From: Paenibacillus kribbensis
Lineage (GTDB): Bacteria; Bacillota; Bacilli; Paenibacillales; Paenibacillaceae
Length of the DNA: 64,000 nucleotides
Direction of reading: 5' to 3'
Assembly: GCF_002240415.1 (NCBI RefSeq)
Contig: NZ_CP020028.1
Span: 1,761,501-1,825,500, forward strand
Made by a program: the position numbers and the translations under genes. Shown piece by piece: positions 50,763 to 59,665 of the stretch; positions within the stretch are counted from its first letter, which is position 1, and every line of letters begins with the position of its first letter. The notes beneath the pieces were generated by a model. That model worked only from the letters and a program-made list of their open reading frames with translations. It had not been told where the DNA came from and made no database searches.

Positions 50763-52376
50763 ATGTTGAAAAAGAGCAAGGGTATTAAGCGTGGAGCATT
50801 ACTATTATCTATTATTGTAATCATTAACCTGATTTCATTTTTATCTTTCACAGAAGCTTCAAATGCAGCAGACTCGTATCCTTACCAGGCCATGAGAATA
50901 GAAAATGTCAATAAAGGCTGGAATCTTAATATATTGGGTTACGGGGACAATTCGGAAGTCAATGTGTGGCCGACGAGAGGGGAAAGCAATGAAAGATGGA
51001 AATTTTCTACGGCAGACGGAGTATATTTTAAATTGACCAACGAAAGAACAGGGCTGCTGCTTTCTCCTTTAAATTGGTCGGTCACTGAGGGCAACCCATG
51101 TGTACTGTATCAGGATTCCAACAGGGATGAGCAACTATGGAGAATCATTGGTGTGGACAAAGATGTGAATGGTGATGATCTTACCTATCGAATTGTCAAC
51201 AAGGCTAACAGCAATATGGCGCTTATGCTTAATCTTGATACAGGCAAAACCATGCTTGGTACTTATAAAGGAAACTCTACACATAAGTGGAAATTGGTTT
51301 CCGATGGACTGGTTGGCTTTGCCGGACATGCTAAAGATTTGAATGGAAAAGACAAAACAGGAACCATTGGGGGACTACTAGGTAAAACCGTATTTGTAAA
51401 TACACTTGCCGAGCTCAAGGAAGCCTTGCTTGATAAAAATCCGCTTACCATTGTGATCTCCAGTAATATAGACAATGCCAATTCAGAAACCTACGATCTG
51501 AGAATAGCATCCAATAAAACCATCATCGGCTCTTATGCTGCCAACAGACTCACCGATCCACGCCTGAGAACGGATGATTATTTTAAAAAAGAAGGCGTAA
51601 GCAATAATATTATTATAAAGAATATCAATGTAGAGGTTAAAAATCGAAGAGATGTAGTAGCGATTGCGATCTATGGGTCACGGAATGTTTGGATTGATCA
51701 CAGTACCTTTAGATCGAGTTTGGGTATCGACAAGGATGAGGTGGGTAAATTTGTTTGGGTTAATACCAGTACTTATACTAATACCGATCCCGACTACGTT
51801 ACGCTCTCATACAACAAATTTTCTAACCGCTATTGGACGGTAGCCTTCGGCACCACGTCCTCATTAATCAGAAATAACGCCACGGTCATGTTAAATTATT
51901 TTGACTCCTGTGTACGGAGAACGCCTCAGTCTGGCAATGGCCGTCTGCATGTACTGAACAATTTAATTCAAAGAACACTGTCAAGTCGAGATGATGCCGG
52001 TTATGCTTCCATCATCGGTGGCGAGGGCGCACACGTTTACTCCGATTCCAATCGCTTTGACAACTTTAAGAAAGCATCCAGCGGATACTGGGATACAGAG
52101 ATCACCATTGACCCTAAAGCTTTTGTAAAAGATGTGGGTTCCTATACCAATAAAGGAGAAGTATCCCCGGTCGCCAAGCCTTATACATTGCCCGCTCCCA
52201 ATGGAGCAGCAACCTCCTTCGATCCAGGTTCAAAATATAGCTACCCGATTATAAAAGCCTATGATGCCGACGGAAATGATGTAAAAAGATTCAATATGGA
52301 TTATACGGGGGCAGTTAATCATGCTTCCGCTCTAAAATATATACACTTTCCCGAATTTCAAAAATATCTGAAGTAA
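50763..52376 (+). CDS. Secreted pectate lyase (PL1-like) with ricin-type lectin domain
   Basis: 537 residues from ATG 50763; GGAGGC sits 8 bases ahead. Signal peptide at 1-35. Residues about 40-190 form a ricin-B-like/CBM13-like lectin domain with repeated W motifs (NERWKF, DEQLWRI, THKWKL). Residues 195-530 are a PL1-like parallel beta-helix: TFVNTLAELKEALLDKNPLTIVISSNI, NIIIKNINV, the conserved VWIDHSTF, and a CVRRTPQSGNGRLHVLNN stretch that corresponds to the R-x-P..R-x-G-x-x-H-V-x-N-N signature of pectate lyases. It would degrade pectate outside the cell by beta-elimination. Inferred rather than shown to be active. Confidence 0.82.
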   Translation: MLKKSKGIKRGALLLSIIVIINLISFLSFTEASNAADSYPYQAMRIENVNKGWNLNILGYGDNSEVNVWPTRGESNERWKFSTADGVYFKLTNERTGLLLSPLNWSVTEGNPCVLYQDSNRDEQLWRIIGVDKDVNGDDLTYRIVNKANSNMALMLNLDTGKTMLGTYKGNSTHKWKLVSDGLVGFAGHAKDLNGKDKTGTIGGLLGKTVFVNTLAELKEALLDKNPLTIVISSNIDNANSETYDLRIASNKTIIGSYAANRLTDPRLRTDDYFKKEGVSNNIIIKNINVEVKNRRDVVAIAIYGSRNVWIDHSTFRSSLGIDKDEVGKFVWVNTSTYTNTDPDYVTLSYNKFSNRYWTVAFGTTSSLIRNNATVMLNYFDSCVRRTPQSGNGRLHVLNNLIQRTLSSRDDAGYASIIGGEGAHVYSDSNRFDNFKKASSGYWDTEITIDPKAFVKDVGSYTNKGEVSPVAKPYTLPAPNGAATSFDPGSKYSYPIIKAYDADGNDVKRFNMDYTGAVNHASALKYIHFPEFQKYLK

Positions 52377-52430
52377 GATGAACGAGCACTTCTACTCTCC
52401 TTGTTAGATATACAAGATGCCGTATGAATT

Positions 52431-52467
52431 GCCTGTTTCCGATATGAAAGCTGGAAACAGGCTGTTT
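52431..52467. terminator. Terminator between the PL1-like gene and sigK
   Basis: GCCTGTTTCC (52431-52440) pairs with GGAAACAGGC (52453-52462), then TGTTTTC; the two genes converge here. Confidence 0.75.
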
Positions 52468-52475
52468 TCGATCCA

Positions 52476-53177
52476 TTATCCCTTTTGCTTGTAAAATTCA
52501 TGGTACAACTTCATCAGTGCACGCTTTTCAATCCGTGATACATACGAACGCGAAATCCCGAGCTCTCGGGCAATTTCCCGCTGTGTCCGTTCCTCTCCTC
52601 CGGCTTCCAGGCCGAATCGGCCAATCACCACTTCTTTTTCGCGCTCATCCAAAATATCCAGGTTGCGATAGATTTTACTCTTTTCGATTTTAAGCTGTAC
52701 CTTATCTACTATATCGTCTGTATCGGTGCCCAGGATATCAATTAAAGTAATTTCATTGCCCTCTTTGTCCGTCCCTATAGGATCATGGAGAGATACGTCT
52801 TTGCGTGTTTTTTTCAGAGATCTTAAATGCATCAGAATTTCATTTTCTATACAGCGAGCTGCAAATGTTGCCAGCTTTGTGCCTTTTCCAGTCTGAAAGC
52901 TTTCGATGGCCTTAATCAGTCCGATGGTGCCGATGGATATGAGGTCCTCCAAATCTTCGCCTGTATTATCAAATTTTTTCACAATATGGGCCACCAGCCG
53001 CAGGTTGTGCTCAATGAGCGTGTTACGCGAATGCGCATTGCCTTCGGCGAACAGCTTTAGGTGTCGTGCTTCCTCTTTCTCGGTTAATGGCTGCGGAAAG
53101 GCGTTGTTTTTCACGTAAGAGACGAGTAACGTCAATTCCTTGATGAACAGAGCTATAGCGCTAAATAGTCCGGGCAC
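52476..53177 (-). CDS. sigK: Sporulation sigma factor SigK
   Basis: 233 residues from a GTG at 53175-53177; AGGAGG is 8 bases ahead, whereas the GTG three codons earlier overlaps it. It matches B. subtilis SigK along its length, with the pro-sequence-like hydrophobic start ([28 protein letters not shown]), region 2 ([43 protein letters not shown]) and the region 4 helix-turn-helix ([27 protein letters not shown]). It directs late mother-cell gene expression during sporulation. It is uninterrupted, with no skin element inside. A decayed fragment of a second copy is at 50455-50525. Confidence 0.95.
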   Translation of the reverse strand: MPGLFSAIALFIKELTLLVSYVKNNAFPQPLTEKEEARHLKLFAEGNAHSRNTLIEHNLRLVAHIVKKFDNTGEDLEDLISIGTIGLIKAIESFQTGKGTKLATFAARCIENEILMHLRSLKKTRKDVSLHDPIGTDKEGNEITLIDILGTDTDDIVDKVQLKIEKSKIYRNLDILDEREKEVVIGRFGLEAGGEERTQREIARELGISRSYVSRIEKRALMKLYHEFYKQKG

Positions 53178-53284
53178 GGATGACACCTCCTGAGGTAGTT
53201 GCGAACTTACCAGCCTTTGTTACTCACCGGGCTTGCGGTCTGTTTATTGTATGTGGGCAGGTGCCCATCCGTGCCTGTACTCCT

Positions 53285-53330
53285 AAAACTGCTGCATAAC
53301 AATTTATGGGTCTATCCTATACGAGTACAT
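53285..53330 (-). promoter_or_regulatory. Possible SigE/SigK-type promoter of sigK
   Basis: On the minus strand CATAAATT resembles the SigE/SigK -10 (CATANNNT) with a GTATAGGATAG stretch some 14 bases upstream as a weak -35. Low confidence. Confidence 0.3.
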
Positions 53331-53430
53331 TGCTGAAGTTTAATTTTTGTGCAATGACGCTATGAGAAAATTTGATTATACTTAAACTGCTTAAGCAGCG
53401 AAGAGCGCAATAGATTCGAGGAGGAAATTA

Positions 53431-53901
53431 ATGATTCTAGTCAGTTCGTGTTTGGCAGGCATGAAGGTGCGGTATAACGGAACGGACAGCCTGGATGTAC
53501 ATATTCAGAAGTTGGTAGAGGAAAAGAAGGCTATGACGATTTGTCCTGAGCTGTTGGGGGGCTTTATGACTCCGAGAGAGCCTGCCGAAATTATTGGGGG
53601 GACGGGAGAGGATGTGCTGAACGGTACAGCCAAGGTGGTCGAATTCTCGGGCAACGATGTCAGTGATATGTACATTAGAGGTGCACACGAAGCTTTAAGC
53701 ATAGCTAGAGAGATTAACGCAACCCTAATCGTTTTAAAAGAAAACAGTCCGTCCTGCGGATCAGCAGCTATCTATAATGGGGCGTTTGAAAACCGTAAAA
53801 TAGCGGGTAATGGAGTAACCTCGGCTTTGCTAAAAAAAGAAGGCTTTAAGGTGATATCGGAAGAACAAATATCGGAAATCTTTTTGCATGAGGATATGTA
53901 A
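53431..53901 (+). CDS. DUF523 family protein
   Basis: 156 residues. The DUF523 signature is visible: ILVSSCLAGMKVRYNG at the start, ICPELLGGFMTPREPAEI, and a later ENSPSCGSAAIYNGAFENRKIAGNGVTSALL. The two cysteine-containing motifs (SSCLAG, SPSCGS) suggest metal or thiol chemistry, but the function is unknown. GAGGAGG stands before the ATG. Single gene followed by a strong terminator. Confidence 0.88.
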   Translation: MILVSSCLAGMKVRYNGTDSLDVHIQKLVEEKKAMTICPELLGGFMTPREPAEIIGGTGEDVLNGTAKVVEFSGNDVSDMYIRGAHEALSIAREINATLIVLKENSPSCGSAAIYNGAFENRKIAGNGVTSALLKKEGFKVISEEQISEIFLHEDM

Positions 53902-53910
53902 GGGAAAATC

Positions 53911-53965
53911 AAGCGTCTTGACAGCTTACAGGCTAATACACCTGCGAGCGCAAGACGCTTGTTCG
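53911..53965 (+). terminator. Terminator after DUF523
   Basis: AAGCGTCTTG (53911-53920) pairs with CAAGACGCTT (53951-53960), followed by GTTCGT; T-run is weak. Confidence 0.6.
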
Positions 53966-53998
53966 TGCTGTGTGCCACTATACTATATGGACAGCACA

Positions 53999-54748
53999 TT
54001 ATTTAAGTTTTAATGCCAAAACACCTAGATATTCCTTGAGGGCTGTTGCTGTTGTAGACATGGCTCCGGCAGACGGCGAGAGCTTGGCGGCATACAGTGA
54101 CAGATTTTCACTCGCCAGATAATCAGTCGGATAAGGTGTGACCTGCATGCCTGCACGCTGAAATTCCAGTGCAGCACGTGGCATATGGAAAGCGGAGGTC
54201 ACCAGTATGGGTTTTGTGAGCTGATGCTGTTTCAAAATTTGAGCTGTAAAAGCGGCATTTTGCTGTGTATTCAAGGAACGGTTTTCGATCAGGATATCCT
54301 GGGCCGGAATACCGAGTCCGAGAAGCTGCCTTTGCGCAATATCCGCTTCATTACCACTGTCGCCAAACACTTGCCCGCCGGAAAAAAGAATGGGTAAGCC
54401 TGTTGCTTCGTGCAACCGGGCCGCAGTGAGTAGCCGATTGGCCGCAGAGCCCAGCAGATTGCCTTGGCCATTGATGTCCGGTGTTCCTTCTGTGGCTCCG
54501 CCTCCCAGCACGACAATGACATCCCCTTGAACGGTGCGAGGCTGTGGATACTGCTTTTCCAGACTGCTGATTAGCAAATCTCCAACCCAATTGGTGGAGG
54601 AAGCATATAGCAGCAATGTGACCACGAGCAGCACGACAGCAGGTTTACGTGAACGTTGCCACAGCCAGACTACAAGCCCAGCCATGATGAGAATAAACAA
54701 ACCGGGAGGGAGCACGAAGCTGTACAAAAATTTGATGATATAAATCAA
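53999..54748 (-). CDS. YdcF/SanA-type DUF218 membrane protein
   Basis: 249 residues from a TTG start (54746-54748) with GGAGG about 10 bases ahead. Two N-terminal transmembrane helices (IIKFLYSFVLPPGLFILIMAGLVVWLW and PAVVLLVVTLLLYASS) lead to a cytoplasm- or cell-wall-facing DUF218 domain: GDVIVVLGGGATEG, NRLLTAARLHEATGLPILFSGGQVFGDSGNEADIA, ILIENRSLNTQQNAAFTAQIL and ILVTSAFHMPRA. Related proteins such as ElyC and SanA affect envelope assembly. Gene has a leader of its own and no obvious operon partner. Confidence 0.87.
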   Translation of the reverse strand: MIYIIKFLYSFVLPPGLFILIMAGLVVWLWQRSRKPAVVLLVVTLLLYASSTNWVGDLLISSLEKQYPQPRTVQGDVIVVLGGGATEGTPDINGQGNLLGSAANRLLTAARLHEATGLPILFSGGQVFGDSGNEADIAQRQLLGLGIPAQDILIENRSLNTQQNAAFTAQILKQHQLTKPILVTSAFHMPRAALEFQRAGMQVTPYPTDYLASENLSLYAAKLSPSAGAMSTTATALKEYLGVLALKLK

Positions 54749-54982
54749 GTGCAGACAACCTCCTATCCTTATAAGCTCTATCTTTCTTTTTGGTATATTG
54801 TAACATAGGCAAATGCATGGATTCCTCTACTCAAAGACCGCGCAGGAGTCATAGCTAAGTCAGCCATGGCCCCGGTTGATTAACTCATTCAATTTGTTGA
54901 AGGGGTTTCCTCCCTGGGGTGTTGGTTAAGATTAAGATATGGATGACAGCATACAACCTAACAAAGAAAGGAGCAGCAGACC

Positions 54983-55759
54983 ATGTCACGCAAATTGTTG
55001 ATTACGGGAGCGGCGGGTACAATTGGGAAAGTATTGTATGAAGGGCTGAAGCGTGAAGGAAAATATGAGATCACCGCAGCTGACTTGAAGAGGGATGAAG
55101 AGGCTGGAATTGTCGAAATGGACATACATGATGTCGCACGACTGGATGAGCTGACACGTGGGGTGGATACGGTATTGCATTTTGCATGGATCAAGGATGA
55201 AGGGGATTTCCTCGGCAAAGTACTGTCTGGCAATGTAAGCGGAGCCTATAAGCTGTATGAAGCGGCGATACAAAATGGGGTAAAGCGTATTATTTTCGCC
55301 AGCTCCAATCATGCGACAGGATTTTATAAAGTGGGTGAGATCATCGATGTGGAAGACCCCTACCGACCGGACAGTTTTTATGGCTTGAGTAAGTGCTACA
55401 TTGAGCTGTTGGGCCGATTGTATGCTGATCAGGGTAAAATATCCTCATTTAACATTCGTATTGGCAATTTCCCCGGGGATGACCGGCCTCATTCGGAGCG
55501 TGCCGCGCATATTTGGATTTCCGAACGCGATATGCTCCATCTGACCGTCTGTTGTATTGAGGCCCGCTCGGAGATGAGCTATCTTAATTTGTACGGCACA
55601 TCCGCCAACACGGATAATTATTATGACATCGGCTACCTGGAAGAGCTAATCGGGTATAAGCCGCAGGATAATGCCGCTGGGCTGCTGGAGCAGGCGAAGA
55701 TGACCGGATTTCGGGTGAAACAGGACGAGACCGCTTTTCAGGGTGGACAAAAGGAATAG
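54983..55759 (+). CDS. NAD-dependent epimerase/dehydratase family, uronate dehydrogenase-like
   Basis: 258 residues from ATG 54983 with AAAGGAG upstream. Rossmann fold at the start (LLITGAAGTIGKVLYEGL), D60-type acidic residue after the second strand, and the active-site pair Y..xxxK in SFYGLSKCY. The SSNHATGFYKVGE and RPDSFYGLSKCYIELLGRLYAD pattern matches uronate dehydrogenases, which oxidise galacturonate or glucuronate to aldaric lactones. A general NDP-sugar epimerase is the alternative. It stands alone, fits the pectin theme and is 200 bases before an ABC sugar transporter. Confidence 0.78.
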   Translation: MSRKLLITGAAGTIGKVLYEGLKREGKYEITAADLKRDEEAGIVEMDIHDVARLDELTRGVDTVLHFAWIKDEGDFLGKVLSGNVSGAYKLYEAAIQNGVKRIIFASSNHATGFYKVGEIIDVEDPYRPDSFYGLSKCYIELLGRLYADQGKISSFNIRIGNFPGDDRPHSERAAHIWISERDMLHLTVCCIEARSEMSYLNLYGTSANTDNYYDIGYLEELIGYKPQDNAAGLLEQAKMTGFRVKQDETAFQGGQKE

Positions 55760-55873
55760 AGTAAGGCGCCTATCTGGCGCCCTATATTACACAATACTTC
55801 ACAAATATCCGAATTGTTCACTACTTGGGACACTCCTTTGTTCACGAAGCATGCAAGGATTCACTTTCCATTT

Positions 55874-55887
55874 TGAATGCGCTTACA
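55874..55887. promoter_or_regulatory. CRE-like site (CcpA) before the ABC transporter
   Basis: TGAATGCGCTTACA is close to the CRE consensus (12 of 14 positions of TGAAAGCGCTTTCA). It lies 76 bases before the permease start, so glucose repression of the operon is likely. Confidence 0.5.
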
Positions 55888-55962
55888 TAAAATAAGGTCA
55901 TACGACGGCGGTGCCGCAAACCATGCTGTCGGTAAACATATACAGAGGGGGAGTGACTCACA

Positions 55963-56958
55963 TTGAATCAACCTTTACCTAAGAGTTCCGCAATGCTTGC
56001 CACAGATTCCCGTCTGGACGAGAGGAGGCTGGCAAGCGGCAGGAAAAAAGGATTTTTCCATGAATTGATCCGCAATCGGATATTATTTCTGATGCTGCTG
56101 CCGACCTTGGTGTTTTTCTTCATTAACTCTTACATTCCAATGGTGGGTATCTATTATGCATTTACCCAGTTTGACTTCAATACCAGCTTGTTCGATGCCA
56201 AGTTTGTCGGACTTCAGAATTTTCAATTTCTATGGCAATCCGGCACGCTGACGAAGTTGACATTGAATACGGTCGGATACAACGCAGCATTTATTTTATT
56301 GGGCAACGTGTTAGCGATTGTTCTCGCTATTTTGCTGAATGAGCTGCGGGGGCGTTACTTTAAAAAGATCGCTCAATCCGTGATGTTCCTGCCTTATTTT
56401 GTTTCTTTCGTTATTCTGAGCGTTATCGTGTATAACATATTTAATTATGACAATGGCTTTCTGAATACGCTGCTGCTGCAACTTGGTGGTGAACGTGTGG
56501 ATGTATACAACAAACCGTGGGTGTGGATTTTCCTGATTATCCTGTTCTATCTGTGGAAAAATCTCGGTTACAGCATGGTAATCTACCTGGCAGCGATAAC
56601 GGGGATCAGTGACGAATATTATGAGGCGGCAAAAATGGACGGTGCCAACATTTTTCAGCGAATCTGGTACATTACCGTCCCTATGCTCAAATCGACGTTC
56701 GTCGTGCTGCTGCTATTTGCGCTCGGCAGTATTATGAAAGGACAATTCGATCTATTTTATCAATTAATCGGCAACAATGGGGTGCTGTACAATACGACGG
56801 ATATTTTGGACACTTATGTGTACCGTTCGTTGAAGGTAACCTTTGACGTGGGCATGGCTTCGGCCGCAGGCGTGTATCAGTCCTTGTTCGGCTTTGTACT
56901 GATCATGACTGTGAACTATATCATCCGCAAGCTGAACGACGAATACGCCTTATTCTAG
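55963..56958 (+). CDS. ABC sugar transporter permease (LplB type)
   Basis: 331 residues from TTG 55963, with GGGGGAG 9 bases before. Six hydrophobic segments, starting ILFLMLLPTLVFFFINSYIPMVGIYYAF, and the cytoplasmic coupling loop EYYEAAKMDGANIFQRIWYITVPML that contacts the ATPase. It belongs to the binding-protein-dependent permease family of the LplB/UgpA kind. It is followed by the second permease (18-base gap) and the binding protein, forming an operon. The ATPase is missing and is probably a shared MsmX-like protein elsewhere. Confidence 0.9.
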   Translation: MNQPLPKSSAMLATDSRLDERRLASGRKKGFFHELIRNRILFLMLLPTLVFFFINSYIPMVGIYYAFTQFDFNTSLFDAKFVGLQNFQFLWQSGTLTKLTLNTVGYNAAFILLGNVLAIVLAILLNELRGRYFKKIAQSVMFLPYFVSFVILSVIVYNIFNYDNGFLNTLLLQLGGERVDVYNKPWVWIFLIILFYLWKNLGYSMVIYLAAITGISDEYYEAAKMDGANIFQRIWYITVPMLKSTFVVLLLFALGSIMKGQFDLFYQLIGNNGVLYNTTDILDTYVYRSLKVTFDVGMASAAGVYQSLFGFVLIMTVNYIIRKLNDEYALF

Positions 56959-56976
56959 AAAGGAGGACCCAAACGG

Positions 56977-57870
56977 ATGGCGATCAAAGAGGATGCATAC
57001 ACTCGACTTTTTAAAATAATCTCTTATGCGGTTATCATTATTGCTTCTATTGCTTGTTTACTCCCGTTTTTACTTATTATTTCGGCTTCACTGACCAGTA
57101 ATGAGTCGATTATCAGGGATGGATATCACTTTATTCCACAGCAATTCTCGCTGGAAGGATACCGGACGGTGTTCACCTTTCCAGAAGAGGTGCTGCGGGC
57201 ATACGGAGTAACGATTTTTACCACTGTCGTAGGCACGACGCTCGGCCTGTTCCTGATGACCATGGCAGGCTATGTGCTGGCACGCAAAGATTTTAAATAC
57301 CGGAACGCATTTTCATTTTATATTTACTTTACGACGCTGTTCGGGGGCGGGCTAGTACCCTGGTACATTATGCTGACGAAGTATTTAGGGCTGCTTGATA
57401 CGTATACGGTGCTTATTTTTCCGGGATTAATGACTCCGTTTCTGATCATTTTGATGAAGAACTTCATTCGTTCCTCCATGCCGGAAGAGCTGTTCGAGTC
57501 CGCTAAAATTGACGGTGCGGGTGATTTTAAAATCTACTATCGGATTGTGCTGCCTTTATCTACGCCGGGCATTGCCACTGTCGGACTGTTTTTGGCCCTG
57601 GCTTACTGGAATGACTGGTTCTCATCCTCACTCTTTATTAATGATCCGCATAAATACCAATTGCAATATTATCTGTATAATGTAATCAACTCCATGCAAT
57701 TTATTGCCCAAATGGGGGCAGGTACCGGCGTATCTCTCTCCAACGACATGCCGACCGAGTCGACCAAAATGGCAATGGCTATCGTGGTTACCGGGCCCAT
57801 TTTACTGCTGTATCCGTTCATTCAGCGTTACTTTGTCAAGGGCCTGACCATTGGCGCGGTAAAAGGCTAA
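56977..57870 (+). CDS. ABC sugar transporter permease (LplC type)
   Basis: 297 residues from ATG 56977 after AAAGGAGG. Six transmembrane segments and the coupling loop EELFESAKIDGAGDFKIYYRIVLPLSTPGIATVGLF, the usual LplC/UgpE-type partner of the previous permease. The C-terminal end, VKGLTIGAVKG, is typical. Imports oligosaccharides together with the lipoprotein encoded next, 110 bases on. Specificity is not evident from the permease; pectic oligosaccharides are possible given the gene neighbourhood. Confidence 0.9.
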   Translation: MAIKEDAYTRLFKIISYAVIIIASIACLLPFLLIISASLTSNESIIRDGYHFIPQQFSLEGYRTVFTFPEEVLRAYGVTIFTTVVGTTLGLFLMTMAGYVLARKDFKYRNAFSFYIYFTTLFGGGLVPWYIMLTKYLGLLDTYTVLIFPGLMTPFLIILMKNFIRSSMPEELFESAKIDGAGDFKIYYRIVLPLSTPGIATVGLFLALAYWNDWFSSSLFINDPHKYQLQYYLYNVINSMQFIAQMGAGTGVSLSNDMPTESTKMAMAIVVTGPILLLYPFIQRYFVKGLTIGAVKG

Positions 57871-57934
57871 GGCGTCATTCATGGACTGGGATGGCATGAC
57901 GTGCCGACGTTGTGCCATCTTAAGCAGCACTTTT

Positions 57935-57948
57935 TGTAAGCGTTTTAT
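57935..57948. promoter_or_regulatory. Second CRE-like sequence
   Basis: TGTAAGCGTTTTAT resembles CRE but matches fewer positions than the 55874 site. It lies 35 bases before the binding-protein gene. Confidence 0.3.
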
Positions 57949-57982
57949 TTAAACAGACAGCCATTTCAAAAGGAGGATTCAC

Positions 57983-59524
57983 ATGACATTTACAAAGAAA
58001 AGAAAACAACGCATGTCCATCCTGATTGCAGCAATGGTCATCATGGCGCTATTGGCCGGATGCGGAGGAGGTAGCGGGAACAGCGCGCAAAAGGCAAGCG
58101 GAGAGGATGATAAATCCCAAAAAGTACAGCTGCAATTTTATATGCTGGGTGATGCTCCAAAGGATCTGCCAGCCGTTGAAGCTGAGATTAATAAAATGGC
58201 GGAAAAAGATCTGAATGCTACCGTCAAATTTAACTATACGACGTGGACGGACTGGGACCAGAAGTATAAGCTGCTGTTGTCTTCCGGTCAGCCGATTGAC
58301 CTGATCTTCACTGCAGACTGGACGCAGTATCAGGCCTATGCCAAGAAAGGCGCGTTCCTTCCGCTTGATGATTTGCTCCCGAAGGCCGCGCCTGCCCTGC
58401 AAAAATTTGTGCCCCAGGACATGTGGGATGGCGTTAAAATCGGGGGCAAAATTTACACCGTGCCCGGCACATACAAGGAGTATGTAACCAACGGATTTGT
58501 ATGGCGTGAGGACTTACGCGAGAAGTATAACCTGCCTAAGCCTACGGATATCAAGAGCTACGAGGCTTATATGGATGGTATCCGCCAGCATGAACCTAAT
58601 ATGAAGCCGGTTTCTCTGAATAGCGATATTAAAGGGAACCTGCATGATCGCTATTCCGAATTGGTAACCAAAAGTGTGGGAGCTCTGCCATATGGCATCG
58701 GTATCAAGTATGAAAAACCAACAGAGGTTTACAAGTATTGGGGATCGGATGAGCAGAAAGAAGAGCTGAATACCTATAAACGCTGGGCTGAAAAAGGATT
58801 CATTCCTAAAAATGTACTGAACGTAAAGGATACGCTTCAGGATCAAGTGACTTCCGGTAAAGCTGCGAGTATTTTTGGTGACAATCCTACCCGGTTTAAT
58901 GATATGGTCATTAAGCTCAAAGCGTCTCACCCGGACTGGAAGCTCGAATATTATCCGTTCCCGCTGACGACGGGTTTTGCAACTCCGGTGCATCCGATTC
59001 ATAACGGCTTTGCGATTCCAAAAAGCAGTCCTAATCCGGCGCGCGCATTGGCCTTTTATGAAAAGCTTGTGACGGACAAACGCTACAACCTGCTCACACA
59101 ATACGGTATTGAAGGCAAGAACTATGAAGTCAAAGATGGTTACTATCAATTGATAGGTAATGGCAGCACGAACGGTTTTTCACGGGAAGGCATGAACAGC
59201 TGGGCTTGGCGTAATCCGGAGTACATGCTGTTTGATTCAGGCTTTGATCGTGTGAAGAAGATTTTTGCCGAGCTGGATAAAATCCAGAAGCCTGATCTGT
59301 TTACCGGCTTTGCAGAGGATTATACGACCTATCAAGCTGAAAAAGCGGCCTTGGAGCAGGTTGAGAAGCAGTATCTGTATCCGCTCGAAGCTGGATTGAT
59401 TGACAATGTGGATCAAGGTTTGCAGACCTTCATGCAAAAGGCAAACCAAGCTGGCCTGGAGAAAATCCAGACGGAATACACCAAACAATGGGAAGCCTAC
59501 GTGAAGGAGAAGGGCATTAAATAG
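57983..59524 (+). CDS. ABC transporter extracellular sugar-binding lipoprotein (DUF3502 type)
   Basis: 513 residues. Lipoprotein signal with lipobox LAGC (MVIMALLAGCGGG). The mature part is the large cluster-B binding fold seen with LplBC permeases: VQLQFYMLGDAPKDLPAVEAEINKMAEKDLNATVKFNYTTWTDWDQKYKLLLSSGQPIDLIFTADWTQYQAYAKKGAFLPLDD near the start, then NGFAIPKSSPNPARALAFYEKL, and a C-terminal DUF3502-like region (EYMLFDSGFDRVKKIFAELDKIQKPDLFTGF). It captures oligosaccharides outside the cell. AAAGGAGG precedes the ATG. A divergent-end AraC sensor-regulator follows after a terminator. Confidence 0.9.
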   Translation: MTFTKKRKQRMSILIAAMVIMALLAGCGGGSGNSAQKASGEDDKSQKVQLQFYMLGDAPKDLPAVEAEINKMAEKDLNATVKFNYTTWTDWDQKYKLLLSSGQPIDLIFTADWTQYQAYAKKGAFLPLDDLLPKAAPALQKFVPQDMWDGVKIGGKIYTVPGTYKEYVTNGFVWREDLREKYNLPKPTDIKSYEAYMDGIRQHEPNMKPVSLNSDIKGNLHDRYSELVTKSVGALPYGIGIKYEKPTEVYKYWGSDEQKEELNTYKRWAEKGFIPKNVLNVKDTLQDQVTSGKAASIFGDNPTRFNDMVIKLKASHPDWKLEYYPFPLTTGFATPVHPIHNGFAIPKSSPNPARALAFYEKLVTDKRYNLLTQYGIEGKNYEVKDGYYQLIGNGSTNGFSREGMNSWAWRNPEYMLFDSGFDRVKKIFAELDKIQKPDLFTGFAEDYTTYQAEKAALEQVEKQYLYPLEAGLIDNVDQGLQTFMQKANQAGLEKIQTEYTKQWEAYVKEKGIK

Positions 59525-59574
59525 TTTGGCAAGGTGAGCGAGATTTCAAAAGTTGTTGGGATAGCAAGAAGAAA

Positions 59575-59610
59575 AGCAAGTCTCCAGAAAGTTGGAGGCT
59601 TGCTTTTTTG
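59575..59610 (+). terminator. Terminator of the ABC transporter operon
   Basis: AGCAAG.CTCC and GGAG.CTTGCT pair around AGAAAGTT, followed by six T. Confidence 0.8.
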
Positions 59611-59665
59611 ATATCAGACGTTCCGTTCTTGGAGCGGTCGCATACAGCACCTGACTATGCCTCGT